Of a stretch of 64,000 nt of DNA, positions 11,866 through 21,067 are shown in pieces. Location: assembly GCF_010731595.1 (NCBI RefSeq), contig NZ_AP022582.1:4464001-4528000 (forward strand), read 5' to 3'. The notes under the pieces were generated by a model that was given only the letters and a program-made list of their open reading frames with translations, searched no databases and was not told the origin of the DNA. Made by a program: the position numbers and the translations under genes. The number at the start of each line of letters is the position of its first letter. Position 1 is the stretch's first letter. Source of the stretch: Mycobacterium seoulense (lineage in GTDB: Bacteria; Actinomycetota; Actinomycetes; Mycobacteriales; Mycobacteriaceae).

Positions 11866-12363
11866 CTACTTCGGGAGTCGATGCAGGACGACGTCGGTGA
11901 GGGCCCCGTCGTCGACCCGGGCCGTCATGTAGGTGCAAAAGGGCTGCCGGCGGCGATCCGTCGGCGAGCCCGGGTTGAGCAGGCGCAATCCCGTTTCGGC
12001 GCGCGTGTCCCAGGGGATGTGGCTGTGCCCGAACACCAGCACCTGGGTGTCGGGATAGAGCCGCGCCATCCGCGCTTCGCGGCCGGCCGCCGCGCCCGTC
12101 TCGTGCACGACCGTGAAACGCACCCCCGCCAGGGTCACGTCCGCCCGTTCCGGCAGGCGCGCCCGTAAGGCGGGACCGTCGTTGTTGCCCCAGCAGGCCA
12201 CCAGCCGGGCCGACCTGCCTTCGAGTTCGTCCAGCAATTCGGGCACCACCCAGTCGCCTGCGTGCACGACGACGTCGGCCGCCTCCACCTCTTCCCAAAC
12301 CCGCGCGGGCAGGCCGCGGGCGCGCCCGGGGACATGGGTATCGGAAATCAGCAGCAGCCGCAC
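11866..12363 (-). CDS. Metallophosphoesterase, YfcE/MJ0936 type
   Basis: 165 aa small calcineurin-like phosphoesterase. All metal-binding motifs are present in order: SDTHVPG (D-x-H), HAGDWV (GD), WGNNDG (GNND), VVHE, and FGHSHIP (GHxH). Such enzymes hydrolyse phosphodiesters in the cytosol with Mn or Ni; the natural substrate is unknown. The frame stays open upstream but the family N-terminus (RLLLISDTH) starts at GTG 12363, behind an AAGG. It follows mmpL by 25 bases on the same strand. Confidence 0.85.
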   Translation of the reverse strand: MRLLLISDTHVPGRARGLPARVWEEVEAADVVVHAGDWVVPELLDELEGRSARLVACWGNNDGPALRARLPERADVTLAGVRFTVVHETGAAAGREARMARLYPDTQVLVFGHSHIPWDTRAETGLRLLNPGSPTDRRRQPFCTYMTARVDDGALTDVVLHRLPK

Positions 12364-12388
12364 AGCCTTATCTTGCGCCGGGCGGTTG

Positions 12389-15313
12389 TCACCCCGGCGT
12401 CGAAGCCATGGCTTTTTCGCGCCTGGTGGCCGCCGCGTCCGCATCCTCACCGAGGAGAAGGGACCGGACGAGGCGACGCGGACCGAAGGGCCGCAGCATG
12501 GAGCTCGCGGGGCGCGGGCGCACACGCATCGGCCACCAGAACCACCGTCCGAGCAGCGCCGCGATCGACGGCGTCATCAACGAGCGCACGATCAACGTGT
12601 CGAACAGCAGGCCGAGTCCGATCGTGCTGCCGGCCTGGCCGATCGAGCGCAGGTCGCTGGCGACCATCGACATCATGGTGAAGGCGAAGACGAGGCCCGC
12701 CGTGGTGACGACCCCACCGGTCTCGCCCATGGACCGGATGATGCCGGTCTTCAGCCCGGCGCCGATCTCCTCCTGGAACCGCGACACCAGCAGCAGGTTG
12801 TAGTCCGAGCCCACGGCCAGCAGGATGATCAATCCGAACACCGGCGCGATCCAGTTCAAGTCCAGGCCGAGGAGGTGTTGCCACACCAGCACCGTGAGCC
12901 CGAAGGCGGCACCCAGCGACAGCAGCACCGTCCCGACGATCACCATGGACGCCACCAATGCCCGCGTGATGATCACCATCACGACGAAGATCAACGTCAG
13001 CGCCGCGAGTCCGACGATCAGCAGGTCGTAGTGCGAGCCCGACTGGATGTCGCGGTAGATGGCCGCCGTGCCGGCCAAATAGAACTTGGCCCCGGTCAGG
13101 GTCGTTCCCTTCACCGCTTGATGAGCGGCGGCCAATTCCGGCATGACGGCCGAAATGCCCGCCGGCGTGGCCGGGTCCGCATCGTGGGTGATGATGAAGC
13201 GCGCGGCCTTACCGTCCGGAGACAGGAAGAGCTTCAGACCGCGCTGGAAGTCGGGGTTCTGGAAGGCCTCCGGCGGCAGGTAGAAGTAGTCGCCACTGCG
13301 GGAAGCGTCGAAGGCCTGCCCCATCGCGCTGGCCGTGTCGGTCATCTGAGCCATCTGCGTGACCAGGCCCGAGAAGCTGCTGTGCATCGTGAGCAGCGTT
13401 CCCTGCATCGATTTGGCGACGGCGATCATCGGCGGGAACTGCGCGGCCATCTGCGGGATGATCGCGTCGACGTTGTTGACGTCCTTGATCAGCGTGCTCA
13501 TGTTCTCGCTGAATTTGTCCACACCGTCGATCGCCTCGAACACCGACCTCGTCGCCCAGCAGACGGGGATGTCGAAGCAGTGCTGCTCCCAGTACAGATA
13601 GCTGCGGAGCGGCCGGGCGAAGTCGTCGAAATCGGCTAGGTGGTCCCGCATTTCGTCCAGGGTGGCCTGCATCTCGTGCATATCGCCGACCATCTGATGC
13701 GTCGCGTTGCTCATCTGCCCGAGCAGGCCCTGCATCCGCTGCATCGAGACGATCATGGCGCCGAGGTCGTCGCTCATCTTCAGCATGTCGGCCGTCCGGT
13801 CCCTCATGAACTGAAGGTTCTCCTGGATCGGGATCGATTGTGCACTGATCTGGAACGGTATGGAGGTGTGCTCAATCGGCCCACCCAACGGCCGGGTGAT
13901 GCTTTGCACCATCGCGATTCCCGGTGATCGGAAGATGTCTTTGGCGAGTCTGTCCAGGATGATCATGTCGCCGCTGTTCCGCATGTCGTGATCGCTCTCG
14001 ATCATGAGGATGTCGGGATTCATTGTGGCAGCGGTGAAATGGCGCTCCGCGGCCGCGTACCCCACGCTCGACGGCAGGCCGCGGGGGATGTAGAAGCGGT
14101 CGTTGTAGCTGACCTTCATGCTCGGCATGAAGAGGATACCGACGATGGCGATGACCAAAGAGGCCGCGAACACCGCTCCCGGCCAGCGCACCGTAGCCGT
14201 GCCGATGCGCCGCCAGCCGCGCGTCTTGATCATGCGTCGGGGGTCGAGCAAACCGAACCGGGTGGCCACCGCGACAACGGCCGGGGCCGCCGTCATCGCG
14301 CCGGCGACGACGACGAGCAACCCCAGCGCTGACGGAATGCCCAGCGCCTTGAAATACGACAGCCGCGCCAGGTGCAGGCAGAAGGTGGCCCCCGCGATCG
14401 TCAGCCCCGAGCCCAGGATGATGTGCGAGGTCCCGCGGAACATCGTGTAGTAGGCCGTTTCTCGATCCTGACCGGCCTGGCGAGCCTCCTGGTAGCGACC
14501 GATGAGAAAGATCGCGTAGTCGGTCCCCGCCGCGATCGCCAGCGAGGAGAGCATGGCCACCACGAACGTCGAGAAGCCCAACAGTTCGTAATTTCCCAGC
14601 AGCGCAACAAGCCCTCTGGCGGTGCCCATTTCGAAGCCGACCATGACGAGAACCAGCAGCAACGTGCTGACCGAGCGATAGGCGATGAACAGCATGATCA
14701 TGATGACCACGCCGGTGACGCCCATCATCTTGAACATGCTCTTGTCGGCGGCTTCATTCATGTCCGTCGTCAGCGGCGCCGGGCCGGTGACGTACACCTT
14801 GAGCCCTGGGGGCGGCTCCGACTTGTCGACGATCTTGCGCACCGCGTCGACGGATTCGTTGCCCAGGGTGCTGCCCTGGTCGCCGGCCAGGTTGAGTTCG
14901 ACGTAGGCGGCTTTGCCGTCCTTGCTCTGGACGCCGGCGGCGGTGAGCGGGTCGCCCCAGACGTTCTGGACGTGCTGCACGTGCTTGGGGTCGGCCTGCA
15001 GCCTGTTCACCAGGCCGTCGTAGTAGCGGTGCGCCTGGTCGCCGAGTGGCTTGTCGCTCTCCAGGACGACCATCGCGATGCTGTCGGAATCCGACTCATG
15101 GAACGTTGCGCCCATCCGCTTGGCGGCAATCATCGCCGGCGCGTCTTTCGGCGACATGGTCACCGCGTGCTTGCGTGCGACCGACTCGATCGGCGGCACA
15201 AGCACGTTCAGGGCAACGGTGAGCAGCAGCCAGCCGATGATGATCGGCCACGCGAAGGTGCGGACGAACCGCATGAATCTCGGACGGGCGTCGGTGTCGG
15301 TGTCGGTGTTCAT
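12389..15313 (-). CDS. MmpL-family RND lipid/siderophore transporter
   Basis: 974 aa, about 12 transmembrane helices in two halves. The paired proton-relay motifs GTDYAIFLIGRYQ (fourth helix) and GSDYNLLLVSRFQ (tenth helix) identify an MmpL transporter. Between helices 7 and 8 there is a long helical periplasmic domain with many Met/Gln heptads and a Cys pair in EQHCFDIPVCW, the arrangement of the MmpL4/MmpL5 class that works with an MmpS partner. ATG 15313 overlaps the mmpS stop (ATGA); an in-frame TTG at 15331 is less likely. Cargo is unknown; glycopeptidolipid-like lipid, siderophore or drug are all possible. Confidence 0.92.
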   Translation of the reverse strand: MNTDTDTDARPRFMRFVRTFAWPIIIGWLLLTVALNVLVPPIESVARKHAVTMSPKDAPAMIAAKRMGATFHESDSDSIAMVVLESDKPLGDQAHRYYDGLVNRLQADPKHVQHVQNVWGDPLTAAGVQSKDGKAAYVELNLAGDQGSTLGNESVDAVRKIVDKSEPPPGLKVYVTGPAPLTTDMNEAADKSMFKMMGVTGVVIMIMLFIAYRSVSTLLLVLVMVGFEMGTARGLVALLGNYELLGFSTFVVAMLSSLAIAAGTDYAIFLIGRYQEARQAGQDRETAYYTMFRGTSHIILGSGLTIAGATFCLHLARLSYFKALGIPSALGLLVVVAGAMTAAPAVVAVATRFGLLDPRRMIKTRGWRRIGTATVRWPGAVFAASLVIAIVGILFMPSMKVSYNDRFYIPRGLPSSVGYAAAERHFTAATMNPDILMIESDHDMRNSGDMIILDRLAKDIFRSPGIAMVQSITRPLGGPIEHTSIPFQISAQSIPIQENLQFMRDRTADMLKMSDDLGAMIVSMQRMQGLLGQMSNATHQMVGDMHEMQATLDEMRDHLADFDDFARPLRSYLYWEQHCFDIPVCWATRSVFEAIDGVDKFSENMSTLIKDVNNVDAIIPQMAAQFPPMIAVAKSMQGTLLTMHSSFSGLVTQMAQMTDTASAMGQAFDASRSGDYFYLPPEAFQNPDFQRGLKLFLSPDGKAARFIITHDADPATPAGISAVMPELAAAHQAVKGTTLTGAKFYLAGTAAIYRDIQSGSHYDLLIVGLAALTLIFVVMVIITRALVASMVIVGTVLLSLGAAFGLTVLVWQHLLGLDLNWIAPVFGLIILLAVGSDYNLLLVSRFQEEIGAGLKTGIIRSMGETGGVVTTAGLVFAFTMMSMVASDLRSIGQAGSTIGLGLLFDTLIVRSLMTPSIAALLGRWFWWPMRVRPRPASSMLRPFGPRRLVRSLLLGEDADAAATRREKAMASTPG

Positions 15314-15741
15314 GCGGCCTTCACCAGACAAGACGTTTGGGCGTGGTGCCCGGCCGAGGACTGCTCATCCTTGACCACACCGTTGACGGTGATGCGGCAT
15401 CCGAGTTTGTCGCTATTGCCCTGTGCCACCACGTTGGCGATCACGGCAGGCACCGTCGTGGTGATCGTGAAGGTCCAGGGCAGGTTGGTGAAGTCGGCCT
15501 GTGCCGGCTGTGCGTTCTTGTCCAAGTAACTCACGCTTCCCGTCGTGTCGCTGGGCCCGTAGATCTCGTATGTCACCTGCTTGATATGCGAGGGCTTGAG
15601 GGGCTCGGCGCTGCTGCCGGTCGCGGTGAAGATCTCTTCTGAGCCGAAAACGCCGCGGAGCCGATCAACGGCCACGCTGCCGAGGGCGACCGCCACCACC
15701 ACGACGAGCGGTACCCAAGCCCGTCTGAGAAGCGTGGACAC
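15310..15741 (-). CDS. MmpS-family membrane accessory protein
   Basis: 143 aa, one N-terminal membrane anchor (WVPLVVVVAVALGSVAV) and a periplasmic beta-sandwich with the family segments KQVTYEIYGPS, SYLD and LPWTFTITTT, and two conserved cysteines near the C-terminus (GCRITVNG, TSCLV). MmpS proteins work with the cognate MmpL in export. Start GTG 15741 follows GGAAAGGAAACGTCA. It is translationally coupled with mmpL and divergent from the CstR-like operon. Confidence 0.92.
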   Translation of the reverse strand: MSTLLRRAWVPLVVVVAVALGSVAVDRLRGVFGSEEIFTATGSSAEPLKPSHIKQVTYEIYGPSDTTGSVSYLDKNAQPAQADFTNLPWTFTITTTVPAVIANVVAQGNSDKLGCRITVNGVVKDEQSSAGHHAQTSCLVKAA

Positions 15742-15909
15742 TGACGTTTCCTTTCCTCGTGACCGGGGTCTCCCGGTATGGAGTCTTAGCCCGCGTCACC
15801 GCGGCCAATAGGGCCATTCGGCCCGCAGTTGAGGGTCGGCAGGCACACGGCCCGCGCCAACGCGTGAGCTGTTACCCGCGAGTCCCCGCTTAACCCGCGG
15901 TTCCAGTAG

Positions 15910-16296
<387 letters not shown>

Positions 16297-16326
16297 CGAC
16301 CGGCCGCTATGACAAGGGGATGAGCA

Positions 16327-16941
16327 ATGGAGCCTGCCGACAGTAGTCGAGCTGGATCGAAGGTCACGCTGTGGCTGGACCCGGTGTGTCCGTTCTCGTG
16401 GAACACCGCACGCTGGATCCGCGCCGTCGCCGAGAAGACCGGCATGTCGGTGGATTGGCAGCTGATGAGCCTGGTGGTGCTCAACGAGGGGCGCGAACTC
16501 CCGCCCCCGCAGCAGGCGCGGATGCGCGACTCCCGCAAAGTCGGCCGGTTGCTGGCCGCCATAGCGCGGGAGAAGGGTGACGACGGGTGGGTTGCCGCGT
16601 ACTTCGCCTTCGGTGAGCGATACATCGACCGCTCGGAACCCCTCGACGACGGCCTCGTCGCCCATGTGTTGACCACGGTGGGGGTGCACGACACCACCGC
16701 AGAGGCGGTCTCGGACGAGTCCCTGGACGAGTTCGTGCGCCGAGGGCACCAGGCGGCACAGGATGCCCTCGGCGAAACCGGCGGCAGTCCGATTCTGCGG
16801 ATCGACGGGCATGCCTTCTTCGGGCCGGTCCTGACCGCGTTACCCGACGGGGCGGACTCGATCGCATTGTTCGACGCGGTCGCGACGTTGGCCGCGGTTC
16901 CCCAATTCGCCCAGCTGCAACGGCCGCGCACCGCGGCCTGA
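16327..16941 (+). CDS. DsbA-fold thioredoxin-like protein, Rv2466c (mycoredoxin-dependent nitroreductase) family
   Basis: 204 aa. The protein aligns from memory with Rv2466c: WLDPVCPFSWNTARWI near the start, MSLVVLNEGRE, and GSPILRIDGHAFFGPVL before the end. In Rv2466c the active site is Cys-Pro-Trp-Cys; here it reads Cys21-Pro-Phe-Ser24, so the resolving cysteine is replaced by serine and the enzyme would be monothiol. No signal peptide is seen, so it is cytosolic. A redox role with mycothiol or persulfide is inferred. It follows the repressor by 30 bases with AAGGGGATG upstream. Confidence 0.8.
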   Translation: MEPADSSRAGSKVTLWLDPVCPFSWNTARWIRAVAEKTGMSVDWQLMSLVVLNEGRELPPPQQARMRDSRKVGRLLAAIAREKGDDGWVAAYFAFGERYIDRSEPLDDGLVAHVLTTVGVHDTTAEAVSDESLDEFVRRGHQAAQDALGETGGSPILRIDGHAFFGPVLTALPDGADSIALFDAVATLAAVPQFAQLQRPRTAA

Positions 16942-16980
16942 CGCCCGCGCCACCGATAACACCTGGAAAGAGGAGAAGAA

Positions 16981-17400
16981 ATGACATCAGGTTTGACCAC
17001 CACGTTGCACACCTCGTTCGAGGACGCGGTGAAACGGACGACGGACGCCCTGGCCGAGCAGGGTTTCGGCGTGCTGACCACCATCGACGTCAAGGCCACG
17101 CTGAAGAAGAAGCTCGGTGAGGACATGGAGGACTACCTCATCCTGGGGGCGTGCAACCCGACGTTGGCGCATCGCGCCCTCGGGATTCACCGCCAGATCG
17201 GCCAGTTACTGCCGTGCAACGTCGTGGTGCGGGCCGACCCCGACAGCTCGGGTGATGCGGTTCTCGTCGAGGCGATGGATCCGCAATTGATGGTCAAGGT
17301 GACCGGTGAGCAGGGGGCCTTGCAGGACGTCGCGGACCAGGCCACCGCCAAACTGCAAGCCGCGATCGGCGCGCTGAAGCAACCGTCTCCGACACCCTGA
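16981..17400 (+). CDS. DUF302 family protein
   Basis: 139 aa. The typical DUF302 pattern is visible: SFEDAVKRTTDALAEQGFGVLT, DYLILGACNP, and LLPCNVVV with the conserved Cys residues in ACNP and PCN. DUF302 proteins occur in sulfur-oxidation and metal or sulfide stress operons, but the biochemical role is not settled. A strong GAGGAG ribosome site lies eight bases before ATG 16981. It is the third gene downstream of the CstR-like repressor and is followed at once by a UUCG-loop hairpin. Confidence 0.83.
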   Translation: MTSGLTTTLHTSFEDAVKRTTDALAEQGFGVLTTIDVKATLKKKLGEDMEDYLILGACNPTLAHRALGIHRQIGQLLPCNVVVRADPDSSGDAVLVEAMDPQLMVKVTGEQGALQDVADQATAKLQAAIGALKQPSPTP

Positions 17401-17402
17401 CG

Positions 17403-17420
17403 CCGGCCCTTCGGGGCCGG
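17403..17420 (+). terminator. Hairpin CCGGCCC-TTCG-GGGCCGG after DUF302
   Basis: A 7-bp perfect G/C stem closed by a UUCG tetraloop begins two bases after the DUF302 stop codon. No U-tract follows. It may end or attenuate transcription before the GAP-family gene, or protect the mRNA 3' end. Confidence 0.55.
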
Positions 17421-17520
17421 GCCAGGCCCGTGACATCGCGGGCCGCGGCTGGCGTGCCGTGATCACCGCGGTCGGCCGACGTCCCGGCGAATCGCTCGTG
17501 GACGTCTGAAAGGTATTGGA

Positions 17521-18189
17521 GTGTCAGCTCTTTCGGGTCTGGTGTTGGCGAAACTGACTGCACCGGCACTCGTGGTGGCACTTTCGCCCATTCCCATCGT
17601 CGTGTCGTTGGTACTGCTCGTTCACAACGACCGGCCGTACTCGTCGAGTGTCGCGTACTTGATGGGGAGGCTGGTGTCGCTGACCGTTCTCGCCACGGGA
17701 TTCATGCAGTTCCCGCGATTGTTCGACGATCTGCTGGGGCCCGCGCCGGCGTGGGCCGACTGGGCGGTGATGGGTGTCGGCGTGGTGCTGATGTCATTCG
17801 GTGTCTGGCTGTGGTGGCGACGCGCCCACGGGAGGGGCGGGCCGGGGTGGGGAGGCAGTGTGGGCACGATAACGCCGTCGGCCGCGGCCGCGATCGGGAT
17901 GCTTCCCATGCTGGCCAACCCGAAGGTGCTGGCCGCCAGTGCGGCCGTCGGGACGGAGATCGCCACCGTCCGAATGACCGCCGTCGGCTCGATGCTGGCG
18001 GTGGCTTACTATGCGGCGCTGGCGAGTTCGACCGTCGCCGCCCCTGTCTTGGCCTACCTCGTCGTCGGACCACGGATCGACCCTCAGCTGGAGCGGATCA
18101 GGCGCTGGATGGAGCACCAGCGCCGGGCACTCACGGCCGCGGCCGTCGTGTTGATAGGCCTCGCCGTGGTGCTGTACGGCCTGTCCTGA
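17521..18189 (+). CDS. GAP-family (Sap-like) small membrane transporter
   Basis: 222 aa, about six transmembrane helices, with a loop rich in Gly/Arg (residues about 101-112) in the middle. The N-terminal SPIPIVVSLVLLVHNDRP and later GMLPMLANPKVLAAS segments fit the GAP family (named for Sap, the sulfolipid-1-addressing protein, and relatives in lipid export, structurally related to LysE). Start GTG 17521 follows GAAAGG. It is 120 bases downstream of DUF302, with a hairpin between them, so membership of the CstR-type operon is likely but not certain. Confidence 0.72.
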   Translation: MSALSGLVLAKLTAPALVVALSPIPIVVSLVLLVHNDRPYSSSVAYLMGRLVSLTVLATGFMQFPRLFDDLLGPAPAWADWAVMGVGVVLMSFGVWLWWRRAHGRGGPGWGGSVGTITPSAAAAIGMLPMLANPKVLAASAAVGTEIATVRMTAVGSMLAVAYYAALASSTVAAPVLAYLVVGPRIDPQLERIRRWMEHQRRALTAAAVVLIGLAVVLYGLS

Positions 18190-18230
18190 GACTGACCGGC
18201 GGCTGACGGACCGGATGGCCGCGGCGTCCG

Positions 18231-18404
18231 TCAGCCGCGTTGGCTGCGTGCTTCGGCGCCCGTTTCCCCGGCATCGAAAGAGTCGTCCGGACCGGCCGCC
18301 CCGACGTACGAGCCGTCGGCCTCGCCGGCCGCGGCGCGTGAGCGAGACTCGTGAGCCTCCGGTTCGACGTCGGGCTCTGTCTTGTGGCCCTTACCTTCTG
18401 GCAT
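18231..18404 (-). CDS. Small acidic hydrophilic protein of unknown function
   Basis: 57 aa, starting MPEGKGHKTE and dominated by Glu, Asp, Gly, Ala and Ser; no membrane segment or cysteine. It probably is disordered. Start ATG 18404 is supported by a clear GGAAGGG five bases upstream, and the composition resembles short conserved mycobacterial hydrophilic proteins. A longer in-frame start upstream (18470) lacks a ribosome site. It converges on the GAP gene and is divergent from htdZ. No function can be assigned. Confidence 0.55.
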   Translation of the reverse strand: MPEGKGHKTEPDVEPEAHESRSRAAAGEADGSYVGAAGPDDSFDAGETGAEARSQRG

Positions 18405-18522
18405 GATTCCCTTCCAGGCAGCTCGCAGCGTTCGGGTAGGGATTCCCGGTTCGTCGTGGTGAAAACCCACAACCGTCAGCGCGCGGCGCTATGGTTACCG
18501 CCCGGAGCCAAGGAGAAACTCA

Positions 18523-18978
18523 ATGCGCACCTTCGATTCAGTAGCCGACCTCGCGGCCGCCGCCGGCGAAACCATCGGGCACAGCGACTGGGTGACCATC
18601 ACCCAGGAGGACGTCAACCTGTTCGCCGACGCGACCGGCGATCACCAGTGGATCCACGTCGACCCCGAACGCGCGGCCGCCGGCCCGTTCGGCAAGACGA
18701 TCGCCCACGGCTTCATGACCCTGGCGCTGCTGCCGCGCCTGCAGCACCAGATCTACACCGTCAACGGCATCAAGCTGGCAATCAACTACGGCCTCAACAA
18801 GGTTCGGTTTCCCGCCCCGGTGCCGGTCGGCTCGCGGGTGCGCGCCCAGACATCATTGGTCGGCGTCGAGGATGTCGGGAACGGCGCCGTGCAGGCGACC
18901 ATGTCGACGACCGTAGAGATCGAAGGCGCGCCCAAGCCGGCCTGCGTGGCCGAGAGCATCGTCCGCTACCTCACCTGA
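18523..18978 (+). CDS. htdZ: MaoC-like (R)-specific enoyl-CoA hydratase HtdZ
   Basis: 151 aa single hot-dog fold, syntenic and nearly identical in pattern to Rv0130. The hydratase 2 motif ATGDHQWIHVDPERA holds the catalytic Asp40 and His45, and GPFGKTIAHGFMTLALLP follows. It hydrates trans-2-enoyl-CoA to (R)-3-hydroxyacyl-CoA, or the reverse, in the cytosol. ATG 18523 follows GGAG at 18509-18512. It converges on fadE1 and the two could act on the same acyl-CoA pathway. Confidence 0.94.
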   Translation: MRTFDSVADLAAAAGETIGHSDWVTITQEDVNLFADATGDHQWIHVDPERAAAGPFGKTIAHGFMTLALLPRLQHQIYTVNGIKLAINYGLNKVRFPAPVPVGSRVRAQTSLVGVEDVGNGAVQATMSTTVEIEGAPKPACVAESIVRYLT

Positions 18979-18995
18979 TTTCGTGGTCGCCGGCG

Positions 18996-20291
18996 TCAGA
19001 ACTCCGCCACCGAGTGTTCCAGCCGCTCGGCCAGCCGGGCCTGGGCCTCCGCGCGGCGGGTGGGGATGTGCGCCGACGGGAACGGCGTTGTGACGGGCTG
19101 ATATTCGCGCAAGGTGCGCCGGGCCACCGTCATCTTGTGCAGCTCGGTGGCGCCGTCGGCGATGCCCAGCGACTCCGCGGCCACCATCATCTTGACGAAC
19201 GGCATCTCGTCGGACACGCCGAGCGCGCCGTGCAGGTGCATGGCCCGCTGCACGACGTCATGCAGCACCTGGGGCATGGCGACCTTCACCGCCGCGATGT
19301 CGCGGCGCACCTTCTGATAGTCGTGGTGCTTGTCGATCAGCCACGCGGTGCGCAGCACCAACAGCCGGAACTGCTCGATCTGAATCCAGCTGTCGGCGAT
19401 CTTCTCCTGGGTCATCTGGAAATCGGACAGCCGCCCGTGCCGGGTCTTTCGTGACACCGCGCGCTCGCACATCATGTCAAAAGCGCTGCGCGCCAACGCT
19501 ATTGTTCGCATGGCGTGGTGGATGCGGCCACCGCCGAGCCTCGTCTGGGCGATCATGAATGCCTGGCCCTCGCCGCCCAGCACGTGGTCGGCCGGCACGC
19601 GGACGTCGGTGTAGCGGACATAGCCGTGGCTGGCCCGCTTCGACGACTCGGCTCCCACGCCGACGTTGCGGACGATCTCGATGCCGGGCGTCTCGGCCGG
19701 AACGATGAACAGCGACATCTTGTCATAGGTGCGCGACTCGGGATTGGTCACGGCCATCACGATGAAGAACGACGCGTGCTTGGCGTTGGTCGAGAACCAC
19801 TTCTCCCCGTTGATCACCCAGTGGTCGCCGTCGCGGGTCGCGGCCGTGACGAATTGTCCCGGGTCGGAACCACCCTGAGGTTCGGTCATCGAATAGCACG
19901 AGGTGATCTCGCCGTCGAGCAGCGGTTGCAGGTAGCGGGACTTTTGTTCGTCGGTGCCGAACATCGCGAGAATCTCGGCGTTGCCCGAATCGGGCGCCTG
20001 GCAGCCGAAAACGGACGGCGCCCAGCGGGAACGTCCGAGGATCTCGTTGAGCAGCGCGAGCTTGACCTGACCAAATCCCTGCCCGCCGAGCTCTGGCCGC
20101 AGGTGCGCGGCCCACAGGCCCTGGTCCTTGACCTGCTGTTGCAACGGCCGCAGGATCGCCATCATCTCGGCGTTCTTCTTGTCATACGGGTCGAGGGCGA
20201 CCAGATCGAGCGGTTCGAGTTCGTCGACCATGAACTTCTCGACCCAGTCGAGCTTTGCCTGATAATCCGGATCCGTTTCGAAATCCCACAC
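18996..20291 (-). CDS. fadE1: Acyl-CoA dehydrogenase FadE1
   Basis: 431 aa FAD enzyme introducing a trans-2 double bond into an acyl-CoA. Family landmarks are LWAAHLRPELGGQGFGQ, SCYSMTEPQGGSDP (FAD/substrate loop), GEKWFSTNAKHA, GGGRIHHAMRTIA, and MHLHGALGVSDEMPF with GATELHK near the end, the ACAD10/11-like subgroup. Start GTG 20291 gives VWDFETDPDYQAKLDW, matching the Rv0131c N-terminus; the frame is open further upstream but without similarity. A weak ribosome site precedes it. It converges on htdZ. Confidence 0.93.
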   Translation of the reverse strand: MWDFETDPDYQAKLDWVEKFMVDELEPLDLVALDPYDKKNAEMMAILRPLQQQVKDQGLWAAHLRPELGGQGFGQVKLALLNEILGRSRWAPSVFGCQAPDSGNAEILAMFGTDEQKSRYLQPLLDGEITSCYSMTEPQGGSDPGQFVTAATRDGDHWVINGEKWFSTNAKHASFFIVMAVTNPESRTYDKMSLFIVPAETPGIEIVRNVGVGAESSKRASHGYVRYTDVRVPADHVLGGEGQAFMIAQTRLGGGRIHHAMRTIALARSAFDMMCERAVSRKTRHGRLSDFQMTQEKIADSWIQIEQFRLLVLRTAWLIDKHHDYQKVRRDIAAVKVAMPQVLHDVVQRAMHLHGALGVSDEMPFVKMMVAAESLGIADGATELHKMTVARRTLREYQPVTTPFPSAHIPTRRAEAQARLAERLEHSVAEF

Positions 20292-20368
20292 GGTGGCCAC
20301 CCGTTCCCCGGCGCAGCGTCGCGCCGGCCTCGTCGATGAAGGCCATCGTAGATGGCCGCGGCGGCGGA

Positions 20369-21067
20369 TCAGCCGTCGCCGCGGGTGTCGACGACGCGCT
20401 GGGCGATGTCGACGAGCTTGACCTGACTCTCCTGGGACAGCATCCGCAGCAGGTCGAACGCGCGCAGTTCGTCCACACCGTAGCGCTCCATGATGATGCC
20501 CTTGGCCTGGCCGATGCGGTCTCGCGTCGACAGCGCCGACTGCAGCTGCTCGCCGTGCCGCGCCGCCAGAATGGCTGCGGCGGCGTGCGCGGCCAGCACC
20601 GAGCCGGTGGTCTCCGCCTCGGCATCCCACGCACCGGTTCGCAGACCGAACAGGTTCAACGCGCCGGCGGTGCGGTCGGCGGTGTACAGCTTGAACGACA
20701 GGCTGCTGAGCACGCCGTGCTGCACGGCCGCCGGCGCGTACCGCGGCCAGCGCGACTCGTCGCGCATGTCATCGCTTCGCACGATCGTCTCGGCGAGTGC
20801 GGCTTGGGCGCAAGGCCCTTCACCGAAGTCGTGCTGCAGCTGGTCGAGCCGCGCAACCAGGCTGTCGGTGTCCGCGACGGATTCGAACTCGCCGCCCCTC
20901 TTGACAAGCAGCACGCCGGCGAAATCTGCCCCGGGTATCAGCTCCACCGCGGCGGTGGTCACGTCGGCGAGGACGTCACCAAGCGAGCGGGGCGCGGCGA
21001 TGCCGCGGGCAAGCTCTGCCATGCGCACGGCGAGCTGGTGGCTCGAGGTCGGGTCTGCAGACTGCAT
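20369..21067 (-). CDS. GAF-ANTAR sensor and RNA-binding antiterminator
   Basis: 232 aa. An N-terminal GAF domain (about residues 20-165, including FGEGPCAQAALAETIV and SFKLYTADRTAGALNLF) is followed by a C-terminal ANTAR domain (about 175-225, STRDRIGQAKGIIMERYG, with AFDLLRMLSQESQVKLVDIAQ). ANTAR proteins bind paired hexaloop hairpins in mRNA and prevent termination; the GAF part would sense a small molecule. Start ATG 21067 has GGAG about ten bases upstream. It is inserted between fadE1 and fgd2, neighbours in Mtb. Its RNA targets are unknown. Confidence 0.9.
   Translation of the reverse strand: MQSADPTSSHQLAVRMAELARGIAAPRSLGDVLADVTTAAVELIPGADFAGVLLVKRGGEFESVADTDSLVARLDQLQHDFGEGPCAQAALAETIVRSDDMRDESRWPRYAPAAVQHGVLSSLSFKLYTADRTAGALNLFGLRTGAWDAEAETTGSVLAAHAAAAILAARHGEQLQSALSTRDRIGQAKGIIMERYGVDELRAFDLLRMLSQESQVKLVDIAQRVVDTRGDG

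Noticed and set aside
20292..20630. N-terminal extension of the fadE1 frame
   Set aside because: Runs through the GAF-ANTAR gene; the conserved protein starts at VWDFETD (GTG 20291).
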